Shown here one piece after another: positions 44,395 through 55,328 of a stretch of 64,000 nt of DNA. This DNA comes from Thalassotalea sp. G2M2-11 (GTDB lineage Bacteria > Pseudomonadota > Gammaproteobacteria > Enterobacterales > Alteromonadaceae). The DNA lies in assembly GCF_017168195.1 (NCBI RefSeq), contig NZ_JADNYL010000001.1, positions 248,001 to 312,000 on the forward strand. Direction: 5' to 3'. Made by a program: the position numbers and the translations under genes. The stretch's first letter is position 1; each line of letters begins with the position of its first letter. Under the pieces are notes generated by a model. It saw only the letters and a list, made by a program, of their open reading frames with translations. It searched no databases and was not told where the DNA came from.

Positions 44395-45417
44395 TTAGTT
44401 TACATTTTTTAAGTACCATGGCATGGCTTCAGCTATTCCATCTTTGATACGGTGGGATGGTTGGTACCCAAGGTTTTTACGTGCTTTATCTACATTTGCC
44501 TGAGAGTGACGGACATCACCTTGCCTAAAGTCTCTATATTCAGCTTTTTTGCTGACGTTGACTTTGTTGGTGGCTAATGCGTTTTTTATTGAATCAAAAA
44601 GTTCATTTAAGGTAGTTCTATCTCCTACTGCGACATTATATACATGGGCTTTGGCTCCATCAGCCCCTGTGGCAGCAAGAATGTTCATTTGTACGGTATT
44701 CGCAATATAGCAAAAGTCCCTGCTAGTTTCGCCATCACCATTGATATAGACCTGTTCACCTTTGATCATGGCAGCTGTCCATTTTGGAATCACGGCAGCG
44801 TAGGCACCATCGGGATCTTGTCTACGACCAAAGACATTAAAATATCGTAAACCTATGCATTTGAAATTATATGTTCTCGCATAGACATCTGCGTATAATT
44901 CATTAACGTACTTTGTTACCGCATAAGGTGATAGGGGATTGCCGATATTTTCTTCCACTTTTGGCAGCGCGGGGTGGTCGCCGTATGTTGAGCTACTTGC
45001 CGCATAAACAAAACTACTGACATTATTTTGTTTCGCTGCTTCTAGCATATTGAGAAAACCGGTAATATTCGCTGAATTTGTCGTAATCGGATCTGCGATG
45101 GATCTTGGTACAGAACCTAGAGCCGCTTGGTGTAAAACATAGTCAACATTATTACTGGCCAAGAGACAGGTATCAAAATCTCTAATATCCCCTTCAATAA
45201 AGGTAAAACGCTGCCACTGTTCATTTGAAACGATGTCACAAACTTCATCTAAATTCTTTTGATAGCCAGTAGCAAAATTATCAAGCCCTATGACTGTTTG
45301 GTTCAGGGTTAATAGTTGCTCTAATAAATTTGAGCCTATAAAACCAGCAACGCCAGTAATTAGCCAAGTTTTCGGTTGATGAAGAAGATCTTGCTTAACT
45401 TGTTCAAACTTAGTCAC
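44395..45417 (-). CDS. UDP-GlcNAc/UDP-GlcNAcA C4-epimerase (WbpP/TviC-like)
   Basis: The 340-residue product is an extended short-chain dehydrogenase/reductase with [15 protein letters not shown] (NAD loop GxxGxxG), the catalytic SSSTYGDHP Ser/Thr and [11 protein letters not shown] (Tyr-x3-Lys). The extra ~15 residues before the NAD loop are typical of the TviC/WbpP group, which epimerise UDP-GlcNAc or UDP-GlcNAcA at C4. GTG 45417 has AGGA seven bases before it. With the UDP-HexNAc dehydrogenase 26 bases upstream it should yield UDP-GalNAcA for the EPS. Confidence 0.9.
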   Translation of the reverse strand: MTKFEQVKQDLLHQPKTWLITGVAGFIGSNLLEQLLTLNQTVIGLDNFATGYQKNLDEVCDIVSNEQWQRFTFIEGDIRDFDTCLLASNNVDYVLHQAALGSVPRSIADPITTNSANITGFLNMLEAAKQNNVSSFVYAASSSTYGDHPALPKVEENIGNPLSPYAVTKYVNELYADVYARTYNFKCIGLRYFNVFGRRQDPDGAYAAVIPKWTAAMIKGEQVYINGDGETSRDFCYIANTVQMNILAATGADGAKAHVYNVAVGDRTTLNELFDSIKNALATNKVNVSKKAEYRDFRQGDVRHSQANVDKARKNLGYQPSHRIKDGIAEAMPWYLKNVN

Positions 45418-45443
45418 AAACTTTTCCTATTATATTATGAAAC

Positions 45444-46721
45444 TTACAAACGCATATCGACACGAGATTTATCTAAAATACATTTTAGATCGTACAATAC
45501 ATGGTTAGCCTTACCGTAAGCTCTGATCTTCTCGATACCTAAAGATTTAAATTGGTCATGAGCTACAGCTAATACTATCGCATCATAGTGATCCTCTTTG
45601 GGCACTTCGGTAAGTGAAACACTGTATTCATGTTCTGCTTCTTCGCTAGCGCATAGTGGATCCACAATGTCGACATTAATATTATATTCTTTAAGTTCAC
45701 GAACAATATCGATAACCTTAGTATTACGTAAGTCAGGACAGTTTTCTTTAAAGGTCAGGCCCATCACCAGTACATTGGCTTGCTCGACTTGAATGCGTTT
45801 TTTTAACATGCCTTTTACAAGCTGTGAAACGACGTATTCACCCATACTATCGTTGAGTCTTCTGCCCGCTAATATCATCTCTGGGTGGTAGCCAACTGCC
45901 TGTGCTTTATGTGTTAAATAATAGGGATCGACACCGATACAGTGTCCACCGACTAGGCCAGGGCGAAAAGGTAAGAAATTCCATTTAGTGCCTGCAGCTT
46001 CAAGCACCTCTAAGGTGTCTATGCCTAAACGGTTGAATATGATGGATAGCTCATTAATTAAGGCAATGTTAACGTCGCGTTGAGTATTTTCGATAACTTT
46101 TGCTGCTTCTGCGACTTTAATTGATGATGCTTTATAGGTGCCGGCGGTAATAATTGTACGATATAAAGCATCTACTTTCTCTGCCACCTCAGGAGTTGAA
46201 CCAGAGGTTACCTTTAGTATGCTAGGTAATCGATGAGTTTTATCGCCGGGATTAATTCGTTCTGGTGAGTAACCGACAAAAAAATCTTGATTAAACACTA
46301 ACCCAGACACTTGTTCTAAAATAGGGACACAAGCTTCTTCTGTTGCTCCAGGGTAAACTGTTGATTCATAGATAACAGTTGCTCCTTTGTTAATGACTTT
46401 TCCTAATAGTTCAGATGCTTTTCTCAGGGGAGTTAAGTCTGGTTGCTTATGATCATCTATTGGAGTTGGGACAGTTACAATATAGTAATCACATCCTTGA
46501 ATATCTTCAGGTAGGTTTGAGCATTTAAGTTGTTTAGCTGAGGTAAGTTCTTCATTTTCTACTTCTAATGTACGATCAAAGCCTTGATTTAATTCCGCGA
46601 CACGTGCCTGATTAATATCAAAACCTATCGTGTTAAATTTCTTTCCAAATTCAACTGCAAGAGGTAATCCTACATAGCCTAGCCCGATGACAGCAACTTT
46701 GGCATTTGATATCTGTTCCAT
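45444..46721 (-). CDS. UDP-N-acetyl-hexosamine 6-dehydrogenase (TviB/WbpO-like)
   Basis: The 425-residue product belongs to the UDP-glucose/GDP-mannose dehydrogenase family. It has [17 protein letters not shown] for NAD, a [11 protein letters not shown] stretch, the catalytic cysteine in [15 protein letters not shown] and a C-terminal UDP-binding domain. It groups by motif with Vi-antigen TviB (UDP-GlcNAc or UDP-GalNAc to the uronic acid). ATG 46721 has GGAG five bases upstream, so the TTG at 46736 is rejected. Together with the TviC-like epimerase it forms a uronic-acid module. The 157 AT-rich bases before it should hold the promoter. Confidence 0.92.
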   Translation of the reverse strand: MEQISNAKVAVIGLGYVGLPLAVEFGKKFNTIGFDINQARVAELNQGFDRTLEVENEELTSAKQLKCSNLPEDIQGCDYYIVTVPTPIDDHKQPDLTPLRKASELLGKVINKGATVIYESTVYPGATEEACVPILEQVSGLVFNQDFFVGYSPERINPGDKTHRLPSILKVTSGSTPEVAEKVDALYRTIITAGTYKASSIKVAEAAKVIENTQRDVNIALINELSIIFNRLGIDTLEVLEAAGTKWNFLPFRPGLVGGHCIGVDPYYLTHKAQAVGYHPEMILAGRRLNDSMGEYVVSQLVKGMLKKRIQVEQANVLVMGLTFKENCPDLRNTKVIDIVRELKEYNINVDIVDPLCASEEAEHEYSVSLTEVPKEDHYDAIVLAVAHDQFKSLGIEKIRAYGKANHVLYDLKCILDKSRVDMRL

Positions 46722-46878
46722 TCTAACTCCAAGCAAATGTTTAAATTATTATCTGCTACAAAAAATTAACAATATTTTCATTGTAACGATAATAATTTAA
46801 TTAAACTAGCGATAACTGAGTGATAATGATAAAAAATTATCTGCTCTCAGTTTGTTTAATTGTTAGGTAATTTATTTG

Positions 46879-47703
46879 TTATAAGCTGCGGATTTTCATC
46901 GGTAATATTTTGTTTACGGTGTGGTAACCTTTGAAATAAAGGGCTTCTTTTTGAGCGGGTGTCATGGTGAAGTCTACGGCTGACGAAGTACCGGTATTGA
47001 TCACCACAGTGTTATGCCAGAAGGCATCATTAATATATTCACGAGAGATGGTGGTCATAAAGGTGCGTATTAATAAACTGATATATTGCACAATTGGAAA
47101 GATGCCATTGGTTTTCACTTCATCATATTCGTAGTCACCTTTTAGTCTAAAACAAATGACGGGGGTGCCATCATCCGCCCAGTCACGGTGCAGGGCATCT
47201 TCGGATAGGATACTACCATCGACCATTAAGTGATCTTTAAATTTTTTAAAACTAAATACCAGTGGAATTGACATTGAAAAGCGTACAGCTAGCGATACCT
47301 TAACGTCAGGGGTTTGCTCCTTATTAAAGATGACTGGCTTACCGCGAGCTACATCAGTCGCGACAACATGTAGGTTATAATCCATTTCTTTAAAGGTTTT
47401 TCCGTCTAGTAATCGATCAATCCAGCGCTCAAATACATCGCCAGAACTTAATCCGCCATTTCGGATGAGCTTAATTAATGAAAATTCTCGAAACTGATTA
47501 TAGTTAGTATTAAGTGCAATGTGCTTAACCTCAGCAAGCGTGAGGCCAGATGCATATAGGCTACTAATGATACTGCCACCAGAGACGCCAACAATATTGT
47601 CAAAGTCAATATTATATTCTTCTAACGCTTGTAAAATGCCTGCATGGGCCGGTAGTCGAGTCCCTCCCCCTGCTAAGATGGGCACAATTTTTTTCTTTTC
47701 CAT
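46879..47703 (-). CDS. patatin-like phospholipase family protein
   Basis: The 274-residue product has the catalytic dyad of patatins: oxyanion loop AGGGTRLPAHAG near the N-terminus, nucleophile Ser41 in GVSGGS and Asp162 in VDGS. It has no signal peptide and no membrane helix. Patatin-like enzymes hydrolyse acyl esters of lipids. Its link with EPS is not evident; it stands alone between the nucleotide-sugar genes and is divergent from the S1C protease. GTG 47712 is a possible start three codons earlier. Confidence 0.86.
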   Translation of the reverse strand: MEKKKIVPILAGGGTRLPAHAGILQALEEYNIDFDNIVGVSGGSIISSLYASGLTLAEVKHIALNTNYNQFREFSLIKLIRNGGLSSGDVFERWIDRLLDGKTFKEMDYNLHVVATDVARGKPVIFNKEQTPDVKVSLAVRFSMSIPLVFSFKKFKDHLMVDGSILSEDALHRDWADDGTPVICFRLKGDYEYDEVKTNGIFPIVQYISLLIRTFMTTISREYINDAFWHNTVVINTGTSSAVDFTMTPAQKEALYFKGYHTVNKILPMKIRSL

Positions 47704-47806
47704 GATATTCACTTATCAGTCATACTAACTTATTGTTACCTATATTATTATGGTAAAGGATCAGGAAAGCTGCACAAAAATATTACGATTAATCTTTTTA
47801 AGGAAA

Positions 47807-48577
47807 ATGAAGGTGTACAAGAGTTTATTGGTAACATTACTATTTGTAGTAAATTTCAGTGCTTGGGGGGATTTAGTTACCACGTTAGCTAAGATCAAAC
47901 TTTCGGTAGTCGGTGTTGGTGTGCATACGCCAACAGGAAGGCCTCAGAACCAGTTAATGGGCACTGGGTTTGTTGTGGGTAATGGTAACTATGTGGTTAC
48001 TAATTATCATGTTGTTGCTAATGAACTTGATGTGAAATTATTACAACAACTCGCTGTCTTTGTTGGCTTAGGCAAAAATGCTAAAGTGAGAAAAGCTCGG
48101 TTAGTGGATTTTTCTCGCAAATATGATTTAGCTGTGTTGGCGGTGGAAGGACAACCCCTACCAGCGATGCAACTGGCGAGTCATGAATACTCTGCAGAAG
48201 GAAGTGACGTCGCTTTTACTGGTTTTCCTATTGGTGCGGTTTTGGGCTTATATCCAGTAACACATCGCGGCATCATTGCCAGCATCACACCGACTATTGC
48301 CCCTGTGCAAGATGCAAGGCAGATTAATATTGCCATGCTAAAACGATTACGCGATCCCTATTTAGTGTATCAGCTAGATGCCACGGCTTATCCTGGTAAT
48401 AGTGGCAGCGCATTATACAACATTGATACTGGCCGCGTGATAGGCGTGATTAATAAAGTTTTTGTGCAAAAAACTAAAGAAGGAGTGATTAGTAATCCAA
48501 GCGGTATTACCTATGCGATCCCAGTGAAATATGTTATCGAATTACTGAAAAAAAATAACATAGCATTTAATCGGTAA
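47807..48577 (+). CDS. S1C-type trypsin-like serine protease, periplasmic
   Basis: The 256-residue product has a signal peptide (KVYKSLLVTLLFVVNFSAWG) and a compact trypsin fold with His68 (TNYHVV), Asp107 (RKYDLAVL) and Ser199 (PGNSGSAL). There is no PDZ domain, unlike DegP/DegQ. AAGGA stands before ATG 47807; the longer frame from 47750 lacks a signal peptide at its start. It is divergent from the patatin gene and convergent, with 18 bases between, on the UDP-GlcA epimerase. It may process or clear envelope proteins; a particular substrate is not indicated. Confidence 0.88.
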   Translation: MKVYKSLLVTLLFVVNFSAWGDLVTTLAKIKLSVVGVGVHTPTGRPQNQLMGTGFVVGNGNYVVTNYHVVANELDVKLLQQLAVFVGLGKNAKVRKARLVDFSRKYDLAVLAVEGQPLPAMQLASHEYSAEGSDVAFTGFPIGAVLGLYPVTHRGIIASITPTIAPVQDARQINIAMLKRLRDPYLVYQLDATAYPGNSGSALYNIDTGRVIGVINKVFVQKTKEGVISNPSGITYAIPVKYVIELLKKNNIAFNR

Positions 48578-48595
48578 ATAAATTTAACCGAGATA

Positions 48596-49606
48596 TTAGT
48601 GTTTTTGGTAGAAGTTTTTATACCACCGGACAAAGGCTTCAACACCATCAGCTACTTTAACCGAAGGCTTATAACCCGTGATTTTAAATAAATCCTCGAC
48701 ATCCGCATAAGTTTGATAGACATCACCTGCTTGCATCGGTAGCAGATTTTTTTCTGCTTTGAGCCCTAACGATTGCTCAAGTGATTCAATAAAATCGAGC
48801 AGTTTAACTGGATTACCATTACCAATATTGAATATTTTGTAGGGGGCCGAACTGTTTGACGCAGCGCCGCTATCCACTGACCAATTTAGATCCGCTTGAG
48901 GAATAATAGCCTGAATACGAAGGATGCCTTCTACGATATCATCGATATAAGTGAAATCACGGCGCATATCGCCGTGGTTATAAACATCAATAGCATTGCC
49001 TTCAATTATCGCTTTGGTAAATTTAAATAACGCCATATCAGGTCGACCCCAAGGGCCATACACAGTAAAAAAGCGCAAGCCGGTAGTTGGAATGCCATAT
49101 AAATGTGAATAGGTATGCGACATCAACTCATTGGATTTCTTTGTTGCTGCGTAGAGTGAAATAGGGTGGTCAACACTGTCTGATGTTGAAAATGGGGTTT
49201 TGGCATTTAACCCATAAACTGAGCTGGAGGATGCGTAGACTAAATGTTCGACATTATGCTGGCGACAGCCTTCTAATATGGTTAAGTGACCGATTAAATT
49301 TGCATCGGCATATGCCATTGGGTTATCAATTGAGTACCTGACACCCGCTTGGGCTGCTAAATGGATAACACGATTAAACCCCTCTTGTTTAAACAAGGAT
49401 GCAATACCTTGTCGATCAGCAAGGTCAAGCTGAATAAATGAAAAGTTAGCATCTTGTTTTAGTTGCGCCAAACGTGCCAATTTAAGCTTTACATGGTAGT
49501 AATCATTCAGATTATCTAAGCCGATAACTTGGTGTCCCTGCTCACAGAGCGCTTTTGCGACATAGTAGCCAATAAAACCAGCAGCGCCGGTGACTAAATA
49601 TTTCAT
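48596..49606 (-). CDS. UDP-glucuronate 4-epimerase
   Basis: The 336-residue NAD-dependent epimerase opens [20 protein letters not shown] and has the sequence RVIHLAAQAGVRYS, catalytic SSSSVYG and LYAATKKSNEL (Tyr-x3-Lys). The set AQAGVRYSIDNPMAY and GDMRRDFTYIDD is characteristic of UDP-glucuronate 4-epimerases of the CapI/LspL type. It converts UDP-GlcA to UDP-GalA, directly using the product of the upstream gene. Its ATG overlaps the ugd stop by one base, so the pair is co-translated. Confidence 0.93.
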   Translation of the reverse strand: MKYLVTGAAGFIGYYVAKALCEQGHQVIGLDNLNDYYHVKLKLARLAQLKQDANFSFIQLDLADRQGIASLFKQEGFNRVIHLAAQAGVRYSIDNPMAYADANLIGHLTILEGCRQHNVEHLVYASSSSVYGLNAKTPFSTSDSVDHPISLYAATKKSNELMSHTYSHLYGIPTTGLRFFTVYGPWGRPDMALFKFTKAIIEGNAIDVYNHGDMRRDFTYIDDIVEGILRIQAIIPQADLNWSVDSGAASNSSAPYKIFNIGNGNPVKLLDFIESLEQSLGLKAEKNLLPMQAGDVYQTYADVEDLFKITGYKPSVKVADGVEAFVRWYKNFYQKH

Positions 49607-50949
49607 TAGTTGACCTTTTTAACGCTATCACCACGACCAATGGCATAATAGGCAAAACCACGAGCTTTTAATAGCTGAGGATCGTAAAGGTTGCGACCAT
49701 CAACAATCACGTTATGACTAAGCGATTGGGCGATTAATTGAAAATCTGGCGCTCTAAATTGACTCCACTCAGTACAGACCACTAGTGCATCAGCGCCTTT
49801 AAGGGCAGATTCTTTGGTCCCCATAAGCGCCAAATCTTCTCGGTGACCAAAAATACGTTGGCATTCTTCCATGGCTTCAGGATCATAAGCCTGAACATTT
49901 GCGCCTGCTTCCCATAAGGCGTTCATTAACACGATTGATGACGCTTCACGCATATCATCGGTTTGTGGTTTAAATGAAAGCCCCCATAGTGCGATAGTTT
50001 TGCCGGATAAATCACCATTAAAATGTTGATGCAAATGCTTGAAGAGCTTTTGCTTCTGTGCGTAATTGACTGACTCAACCGCTTCGAGTAACGCTGGTTG
50101 GTAATCAATGCCATTGGCCGTACGAATCAGTGCTTGTACATCTTTAGGGAAGCAAGAACCGCCATAACCACAGCCTGGATATATGAATTGATAACCAATA
50201 CGAGAATCTGAGCCAATACCATGTCTGACGGCTTCAATGTCAGCCCCTAATAATTCCGCTAAGTTAGACATTTCATTCATAAACGAAATTTTAGTCGCCA
50301 GCATGCAATTTGCGGCATACTTTGTGAGTTCAGCGGAGCGAACATCCATAAATATCATGCGATCATGATTACGATTAAATGGCGCATATAGCTCACGCAT
50401 TGCTTGTCGTGATTGTTTGTTTTCTGTGCCGACAACAATGCGATCTGGCTTCATGCAGTCACTAACGGCGGCACCTTCTTTTAAAAATTCAGGGTTTGAA
50501 ACCACATCAAAATCAATATTTACAGCACGCTTAGCAAGCACCTCGTTAACTTTAGCCGACACTTTATCTGCGGTGCCTACCGGTACGGTTGATTTATTTA
50601 CGATGATTTTGCTTTCATTCATATGAGTAGCAATGGTTTCAGCCACGGCTAATACATATTTAAGGTCCGCGGAACCATCCTCATCAGGCGGCGTGCCTAC
50701 GGCAATTAATTGAAGAATGCCGTGTTCAATGCCTTCTTGTGCATCAGTGGTAAAGTGTAGTAAGCCATTTTGATAGGTTTCTTCAACCAGCGGGGTTAAG
50801 CCAGGCTCGTAAATAGGAATGATTCCTTTTTTAAGGTTGTCGATTTTATTCTCATCAAGATCGACACACATTACATCGTGTCCAACAGAGGCTAGTACAG
50901 CTGCTTGTACTAAGCCGACATAGCCAACGCCAAATACGGTAACTTTCAT
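49606..50949 (-). CDS. ugd: UDP-glucose 6-dehydrogenase
   Basis: The 447-residue product has [15 protein letters not shown] for NAD binding, [13 protein letters not shown], and the catalytic Cys266 in [10 protein letters not shown]. It oxidises UDP-glucose twice to UDP-glucuronate in the cytoplasm. AAGGACATC precedes its ATG. It is first in a two-gene unit with the 4-epimerase and closes the EPS locus on this side; the next gene upstream (yibQ-like) belongs to the housekeeping block. Confidence 0.95.
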   Translation of the reverse strand: MKVTVFGVGYVGLVQAAVLASVGHDVMCVDLDENKIDNLKKGIIPIYEPGLTPLVEETYQNGLLHFTTDAQEGIEHGILQLIAVGTPPDEDGSADLKYVLAVAETIATHMNESKIIVNKSTVPVGTADKVSAKVNEVLAKRAVNIDFDVVSNPEFLKEGAAVSDCMKPDRIVVGTENKQSRQAMRELYAPFNRNHDRMIFMDVRSAELTKYAANCMLATKISFMNEMSNLAELLGADIEAVRHGIGSDSRIGYQFIYPGCGYGGSCFPKDVQALIRTANGIDYQPALLEAVESVNYAQKQKLFKHLHQHFNGDLSGKTIALWGLSFKPQTDDMREASSIVLMNALWEAGANVQAYDPEAMEECQRIFGHREDLALMGTKESALKGADALVVCTEWSQFRAPDFQLIAQSLSHNVIVDGRNLYDPQLLKARGFAYYAIGRGDSVKKVN

Positions 50950-51051
50950 GATGTCCTTAAATTTATTGTCTAAATACTCTTGGTATTTTAATCGTGTTAT
51001 GAGGTAATAACAAAGTTCTTTTATCGCCCAACTAAGATATGCCTTTAGCTA

Positions 51052-51816
51052 CTAATCTGTGTGTAATAATTGTTGTTCGTTGATTTTTGGCGGCAATAGC
51101 TCAGAGATACCGACTAGTTCTATGTCGTGACTTGCTAATTGAGGAATTAAATAACTTAATGCGGTGACAGTTTCTGGGTGAGGATGGGCAATTGCCACCA
51201 CGCGTTTATATTTTTTTGCCTGACGTACTAATTGAGCGAATTGGCCACTGATGTATGTTTGAGTTAATTGATTATCTAGAAATAAATGCCTACTTAAACT
51301 GGGCACGCCATAATGACGCGCTATTTTTCGTGCTTTAGAGTGTTGTGTGGTGACGCTATCAACAAATAATAACTGATGATCTTTGAGGTAACGCATGGTC
51401 CACGCCATCGGTGAGTATTGCTGAGTGAGTTTGCTACCCATATGGTTATTAATACCAATGGCAAAGGGGATTTCGTCAAAAGAGGCTTGTAAACTATCCC
51501 TTATTGCTTGTTCATCCATAGAGGAAATTAACGCACCTGGCCCTAGTAATTTATCACTCTCTGATTCCATTGGAATATGTAAAATTACATCTTTATTTTG
51601 CTCATAAGCTTTTTTAGCTAAGCTTGGACCAAATGGGGTATGCGGTAAAATAGCTAGGGTTAGATTGCCAGGAAGCTTTAGTACATGACTATCGGTTTTT
51701 CGATAGCCAATATCATCAATAATAATTGCAACTTTCGCCTGTTCCGCCAAGCAAATGTGAGATAAAAGTAACAGGGCTAAGGTAATTAAAGTACGCAAAA
51801 TAAAACAGCAAGACAA
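51052..51816 (-). CDS. divergent polysaccharide deacetylase family protein (YibQ-like)
   Basis: The 254-residue product has a signal peptide (residues about 1-24 ending CLAEQ) and a divergent deacetylase-like barrel with KVAIIIDDIGYR, VILHIPMES, GINNHMGSKL and VVAIAHPHPETV. It is the YibQ family, usually next to envC and gpmI as here, of uncertain role in the envelope. The start is a TTG without a clear ribosome site; TTG 51798 would give MRTLITLALLLL and is equally possible. Confidence 0.85.
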   Translation of the reverse strand: MSCCFILRTLITLALLLLSHICLAEQAKVAIIIDDIGYRKTDSHVLKLPGNLTLAILPHTPFGPSLAKKAYEQNKDVILHIPMESESDKLLGPGALISSMDEQAIRDSLQASFDEIPFAIGINNHMGSKLTQQYSPMAWTMRYLKDHQLLFVDSVTTQHSKARKIARHYGVPSLSRHLFLDNQLTQTYISGQFAQLVRQAKKYKRVVAIAHPHPETVTALSYLIPQLASHDIELVGISELLPPKINEQQLLHTD

Positions 51817-51899
51817 AAATAAAGTGATAGCTTATCAGTTAGTTTTAGCTTAATCGAGCAATAACTGTGTCAGAGATAGACGATGAAGTTCAATCCTTG

Positions 51900-53075
51900 T
51901 TATTTGCACCATAGTTTAGGGTTGACGGCTTGGCCATTATGGCGAATTTCAAAGTAAAGGGCTGATTGGCTTTGTCCACCACTTTGGCCAACAAGTGCAA
52001 TAGGCTCTCCTGTTTCAACACGATCGCCAACAGATTTAAGTAACGCTTGATTATGGCCATATAAACTCATATAGCCTTTGCCGTGATCAACTACGGTGAC
52101 TAGCCCGTAACCTTTTAACCAGTCAGAAAATAAGATTGTGCCATGGTGAATGGTTTTGACTTCACGGCCAACAGGCGCTGATAATAATACGCCTTTCCAT
52201 TTTAAGTAGCCTTGCTTACGAGAGCCAAAGCTTCGGCTTATGCGCCCTTTAACGGGCCAAGATAATTGTCGCTTTAGCTTATCTAAGCCATTTAGATCAA
52301 TGGCTTGTTTACTTAATCTCGCCATGCGGGCTAAGGCTTGGGTGAGGTTTTCTTCTTCCTGTTGCAGTTTTGCCAGTTGTTGTTTCGAACTGAGTAACTG
52401 ATGATTAAGTTGATTTATCGTTTGTTGGCGAGCGGTATTTTTGGCTTGTAATGAGGCCTTTTGATCTTTTTGTTTCCGTTGTAATTGGCTCAATAGTTGA
52501 GATTGTTGCTGTTGCTCGTTGGTGATGTCAATGAGCTTTTCGATGGTTGCTTGGTAATGATCAATTTCTTTAATACGTGCTTTATTGAGGTACTGATAAT
52601 AGCTAATGGTGCGTTGTACTTTACCCGGCTCTTCTTGGTTTAATAACAGCTTGAGGTAATCATGATTACCCGTGGAATAAGCGGCGCGTAATTGTTGCGC
52701 TAATATGACTTCCTGTTGTTTTTTTTCGGCGGTTAACTGTTGTTTTTCTTGCTTCAGTTCGCTGAGCTTTTGTTGAGTCGCATTGAGGGATTGGCGAGTA
52801 GCATTCAGTGATTTACTGACTTTAGCAATGGCCAATTCATTTTTCTTTAATTGAGCTAATAGTTGTTGTCGCTTTAAATCGACGGCTTTGATGGTATCTT
52901 TTTGTTGGTTGATCTCTTTTTTAACTTGTTCAAGTTTATCGTTAGTCGACTCTTGGGCAACTAGCGAAAAACTCGCCATAATGCTAAGGGTAATCAGTTG
53001 CACAAAAAAAACTAGCGCTAATCTCAACCGAGACAAGGCTAGTTTTTTAACTATAATCGATTGTTTTATCATCAT
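51900..53075 (-). CDS. envC: murein hydrolase activator EnvC
   Basis: The 391-residue product has an N-terminal signal or anchor (ALVFFVQLITLSIMASFSLVAQ), a long coiled coil (about 35-250) and a C-terminal LytM domain (GRISRSFGSR to the end) in which the Zn-binding His and Asp of active M23 peptidases are missing (KWKGVLLSAP where HxGxD would be). This is the degenerate form of EnvC, which activates the amidases AmiA/AmiB at the division site. ATG 53075 is preferred; a TTG start at 53120 would overlap the gpmI 3' end by 11 bases. gpmI-envC-yibQ form an operon. Confidence 0.93.
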   Translation of the reverse strand: MMIKQSIIVKKLALSRLRLALVFFVQLITLSIMASFSLVAQESTNDKLEQVKKEINQQKDTIKAVDLKRQQLLAQLKKNELAIAKVSKSLNATRQSLNATQQKLSELKQEKQQLTAEKKQQEVILAQQLRAAYSTGNHDYLKLLLNQEEPGKVQRTISYYQYLNKARIKEIDHYQATIEKLIDITNEQQQQSQLLSQLQRKQKDQKASLQAKNTARQQTINQLNHQLLSSKQQLAKLQQEEENLTQALARMARLSKQAIDLNGLDKLKRQLSWPVKGRISRSFGSRKQGYLKWKGVLLSAPVGREVKTIHHGTILFSDWLKGYGLVTVVDHGKGYMSLYGHNQALLKSVGDRVETGEPIALVGQSGGQSQSALYFEIRHNGQAVNPKLWCK

Positions 53076-53109
53076 ATCTACTGTCGGGAATCCACTTAAC
53101 GCGAAAGTA

Positions 53110-54654
53110 TTATGAATCAAGCTCCATCAAATTAGAACCTGTCATTTCATCAGGTTGTGCCATGCCCATCAAATTTAATATGGTTGGGGCGATATCACTA
53201 AGCGCTCCTTTGCTAGCGGGTATTGCATGACGACCAAAATAAATAAGGGGTACTGGTTCGCATGTATGAGCGGTATGGGCTTGACCTGATTGGCTATCTG
53301 CCATTTGTTCTGCATTGCCATGGTCGGCAGTGATCAAACATTCACCACCGGTGTTTTGCAATGCCTTAATCACTCGTCCAATACTTTGATCGACCGCTTC
53401 ACAAGCTTTTACTGCCGCATCAAATTTTCCAGTGTGGCCGACCATATCGCCATTAGGATAGTTACAGACAATAAAGTCATGTTCCCCACTTTCAATCGCA
53501 GCGACAAGCTTATCGGTTAACAAGGTTGAATTCATTTCTGGTTGCAAATCATAAGTCGCTACCTGAGGAGATGGAACCAAAATACGTTGCTCGCCGTTAA
53601 AGGTATCTTCTTTACCACCACTAAAGAAGAAGGTGACATGGGCGTATTTTTCTGTCTCGGAGATACGTAGCTGAGTTTTATCATGCTTTTCTAACCACTC
53701 GCCCAATACATTCTCTAATTTGGCTGGTGGGAACGCACAGCTTGTTTTGATATCAGCGGCATATTCGGTCAACATTACAAAGTCAGCTAAGGCTGGCGTA
53801 GTTTTTCGATCAAAGCCATCAAAGTCTTGTTGAACAAAGCTACGGGTAAACTGACGGGCACGATCGGCTCTAAAATTCATAAAAATTAAGCTGTCACCGT
53901 CATTTAAGTGGATGGTTTCACCTTGCTTGTTTGTGATGGCAGAAGCTTTGACAAACTCATCGTTTTCATCACGTTCATAGGCGGCTTGTAATGCATCAAC
54001 AGCATTATCAAATTGGTATTCACTTGCGCCTAAGGTCATTAAATTATACGCGGTTTCAACACGATCCCAGCGTTGGTCTCTATCCATGGCATAGTAGCGT
54101 CCAACAATCGATGCGATTTGACCACAATTTAGTGCAGCAAATTTTTCTTGCGCTTTACTTAATGAAGCTTGCGCACTTCTAGGTGGGGTGTCTCTACCAT
54201 CTAAAAAAGCGTGCAAATATATTTGCTTCGCACCACGTTGATGAGCCAGTTCAATCATGGCAAAAATATGATCTTCGTGACTATGTACGCCACCTGGTGA
54301 CATTAAGCCACAAATGTGAACGGCTTTGTCATTTGAAACCGCTTTATCAACGGCTTGGCATAAGGCTGGGTTATCGAAGAATTCTTTATCTGCTATTGCT
54401 TTGGTGATACGGGTGAAGTCTTGATAAACGATACGGCCCGCGCCCAAGTTGACGTGACCAACTTCAGAGTTACCCATTTGTCCGTCAGGCAAACCAACCG
54501 CCATACCAGAAGTATCAATCAGCATATTTGGGTAATCGCGTATTAACTTATCGAGTACCGGGGTATTAGCATGGTAAATGGCATTGGAGTCTTGGTTTTC
54601 ACGATAACCCCAGCCATCTAAGATAATAAGTACAGTGGATTTTTTGTTTGGCAT
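53110..54654 (-). CDS. gpmI: 2,3-bisphosphoglycerate-independent phosphoglycerate mutase
   Basis: The 514-residue product is the usual length. It has [11 protein letters not shown] with the first metal Asp, the phospho-acceptor Ser63 in [15 protein letters not shown] and the metal set near the C-terminus (DHGNAEQM and [10 protein letters not shown]). It interconverts 3- and 2-phosphoglycerate in glycolysis using two Mn ions. GGAAG stands before its ATG. The gene opens the gpmI-envC-yibQ unit, divergent from the rhodanese gene across 220 bases. Confidence 0.97.
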   Translation of the reverse strand: MPNKKSTVLIILDGWGYRENQDSNAIYHANTPVLDKLIRDYPNMLIDTSGMAVGLPDGQMGNSEVGHVNLGAGRIVYQDFTRITKAIADKEFFDNPALCQAVDKAVSNDKAVHICGLMSPGGVHSHEDHIFAMIELAHQRGAKQIYLHAFLDGRDTPPRSAQASLSKAQEKFAALNCGQIASIVGRYYAMDRDQRWDRVETAYNLMTLGASEYQFDNAVDALQAAYERDENDEFVKASAITNKQGETIHLNDGDSLIFMNFRADRARQFTRSFVQQDFDGFDRKTTPALADFVMLTEYAADIKTSCAFPPAKLENVLGEWLEKHDKTQLRISETEKYAHVTFFFSGGKEDTFNGEQRILVPSPQVATYDLQPEMNSTLLTDKLVAAIESGEHDFIVCNYPNGDMVGHTGKFDAAVKACEAVDQSIGRVIKALQNTGGECLITADHGNAEQMADSQSGQAHTAHTCEPVPLIYFGRHAIPASKGALSDIAPTILNLMGMAQPDEMTGSNLMELDS

Positions 54655-54833
54655 ACTACTTCCAATTATTCGATTAGGTTCATAGTTAATATGAGCGTTA
54701 TTGTATCAAGGCTATAGTGTAATTGCTGTAACCTTACTAGATAAAATTGTTCTATCTAAATGCCGCAAGGTGATTTTCATCGCCAAGCTGCGATAAATGT
54801 GTCTATATAGCTGTAAAAAAATGCACTTGGCTG

Positions 54834-54839
54834 TATACT
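54834..54839 (+). promoter_or_regulatory. candidate -10 element for the yibN-grxC-secB-gpsA unit
   Basis: TATACT preceded by TG-type context (CTGTATACTG) lies 35 bases before the ATG at 54875. No good -35 was found at normal spacing, so this is tentative. The rest of the 220-base divergent region with gpmI shows no other gene. Confidence 0.3.
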
Positions 54840-54874
54840 GTCGAAAATTTTTGTGAATCACAATTGAATAGTTT

Positions 54875-55303
54875 ATGGAACAATTTATAACTTTTTTATC
54901 AAATCACCCAATATTAAGTGCTGCTTGGGTCGGTATTTTTATCGCGATCATCGTTACTAGCATTAAAATCAAGTTATCACCAATAAAGCAATTAAGCCCA
55001 CAAGAATTGACCTTGTCAGTCAATCGTGAGGATGGTGTTGTTGTTGATATTCGAACAGAAAAAGATTTTAAGGCTAGTCATATTATCGATGCAAAACATC
55101 TATCGACGGAGAAAGTTAATAATAATGACTTTGCCACTCTTGAAAAATATAAAGATAAACCCATTATAGTGGTATGTACGGCGGGTATCACTGCGTCTAA
55201 AGTGGCCAATCAACTTTATAAAGCAGGCTTTAGTAAAGCGAGTTTGTTGAAAGGTGGTATGAACGCTTGGACGGGAGCAGGATTGCCTGTTGTAAAAAAA
55301 TAA
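54875..55303 (+). CDS. rhodanese-like protein (YibN family), membrane-anchored
   Basis: The 142-residue product has one N-terminal membrane helix (about 13-32) and a single rhodanese domain with Cys101 in the loop VVCTAGITAS. It is the YibN-type protein that usually precedes grxC-secB-gpsA, as it does here. A sulfur-transfer or redox role at the membrane is likely; the acceptor is unknown. Confidence 0.9.
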   Translation: MEQFITFLSNHPILSAAWVGIFIAIIVTSIKIKLSPIKQLSPQELTLSVNREDGVVVDIRTEKDFKASHIIDAKHLSTEKVNNNDFATLEKYKDKPIIVVCTAGITASKVANQLYKAGFSKASLLKGGMNAWTGAGLPVVKK

Positions 55304-55328
55304 ATGACTGTTAAGTAGTAGGTCGATA

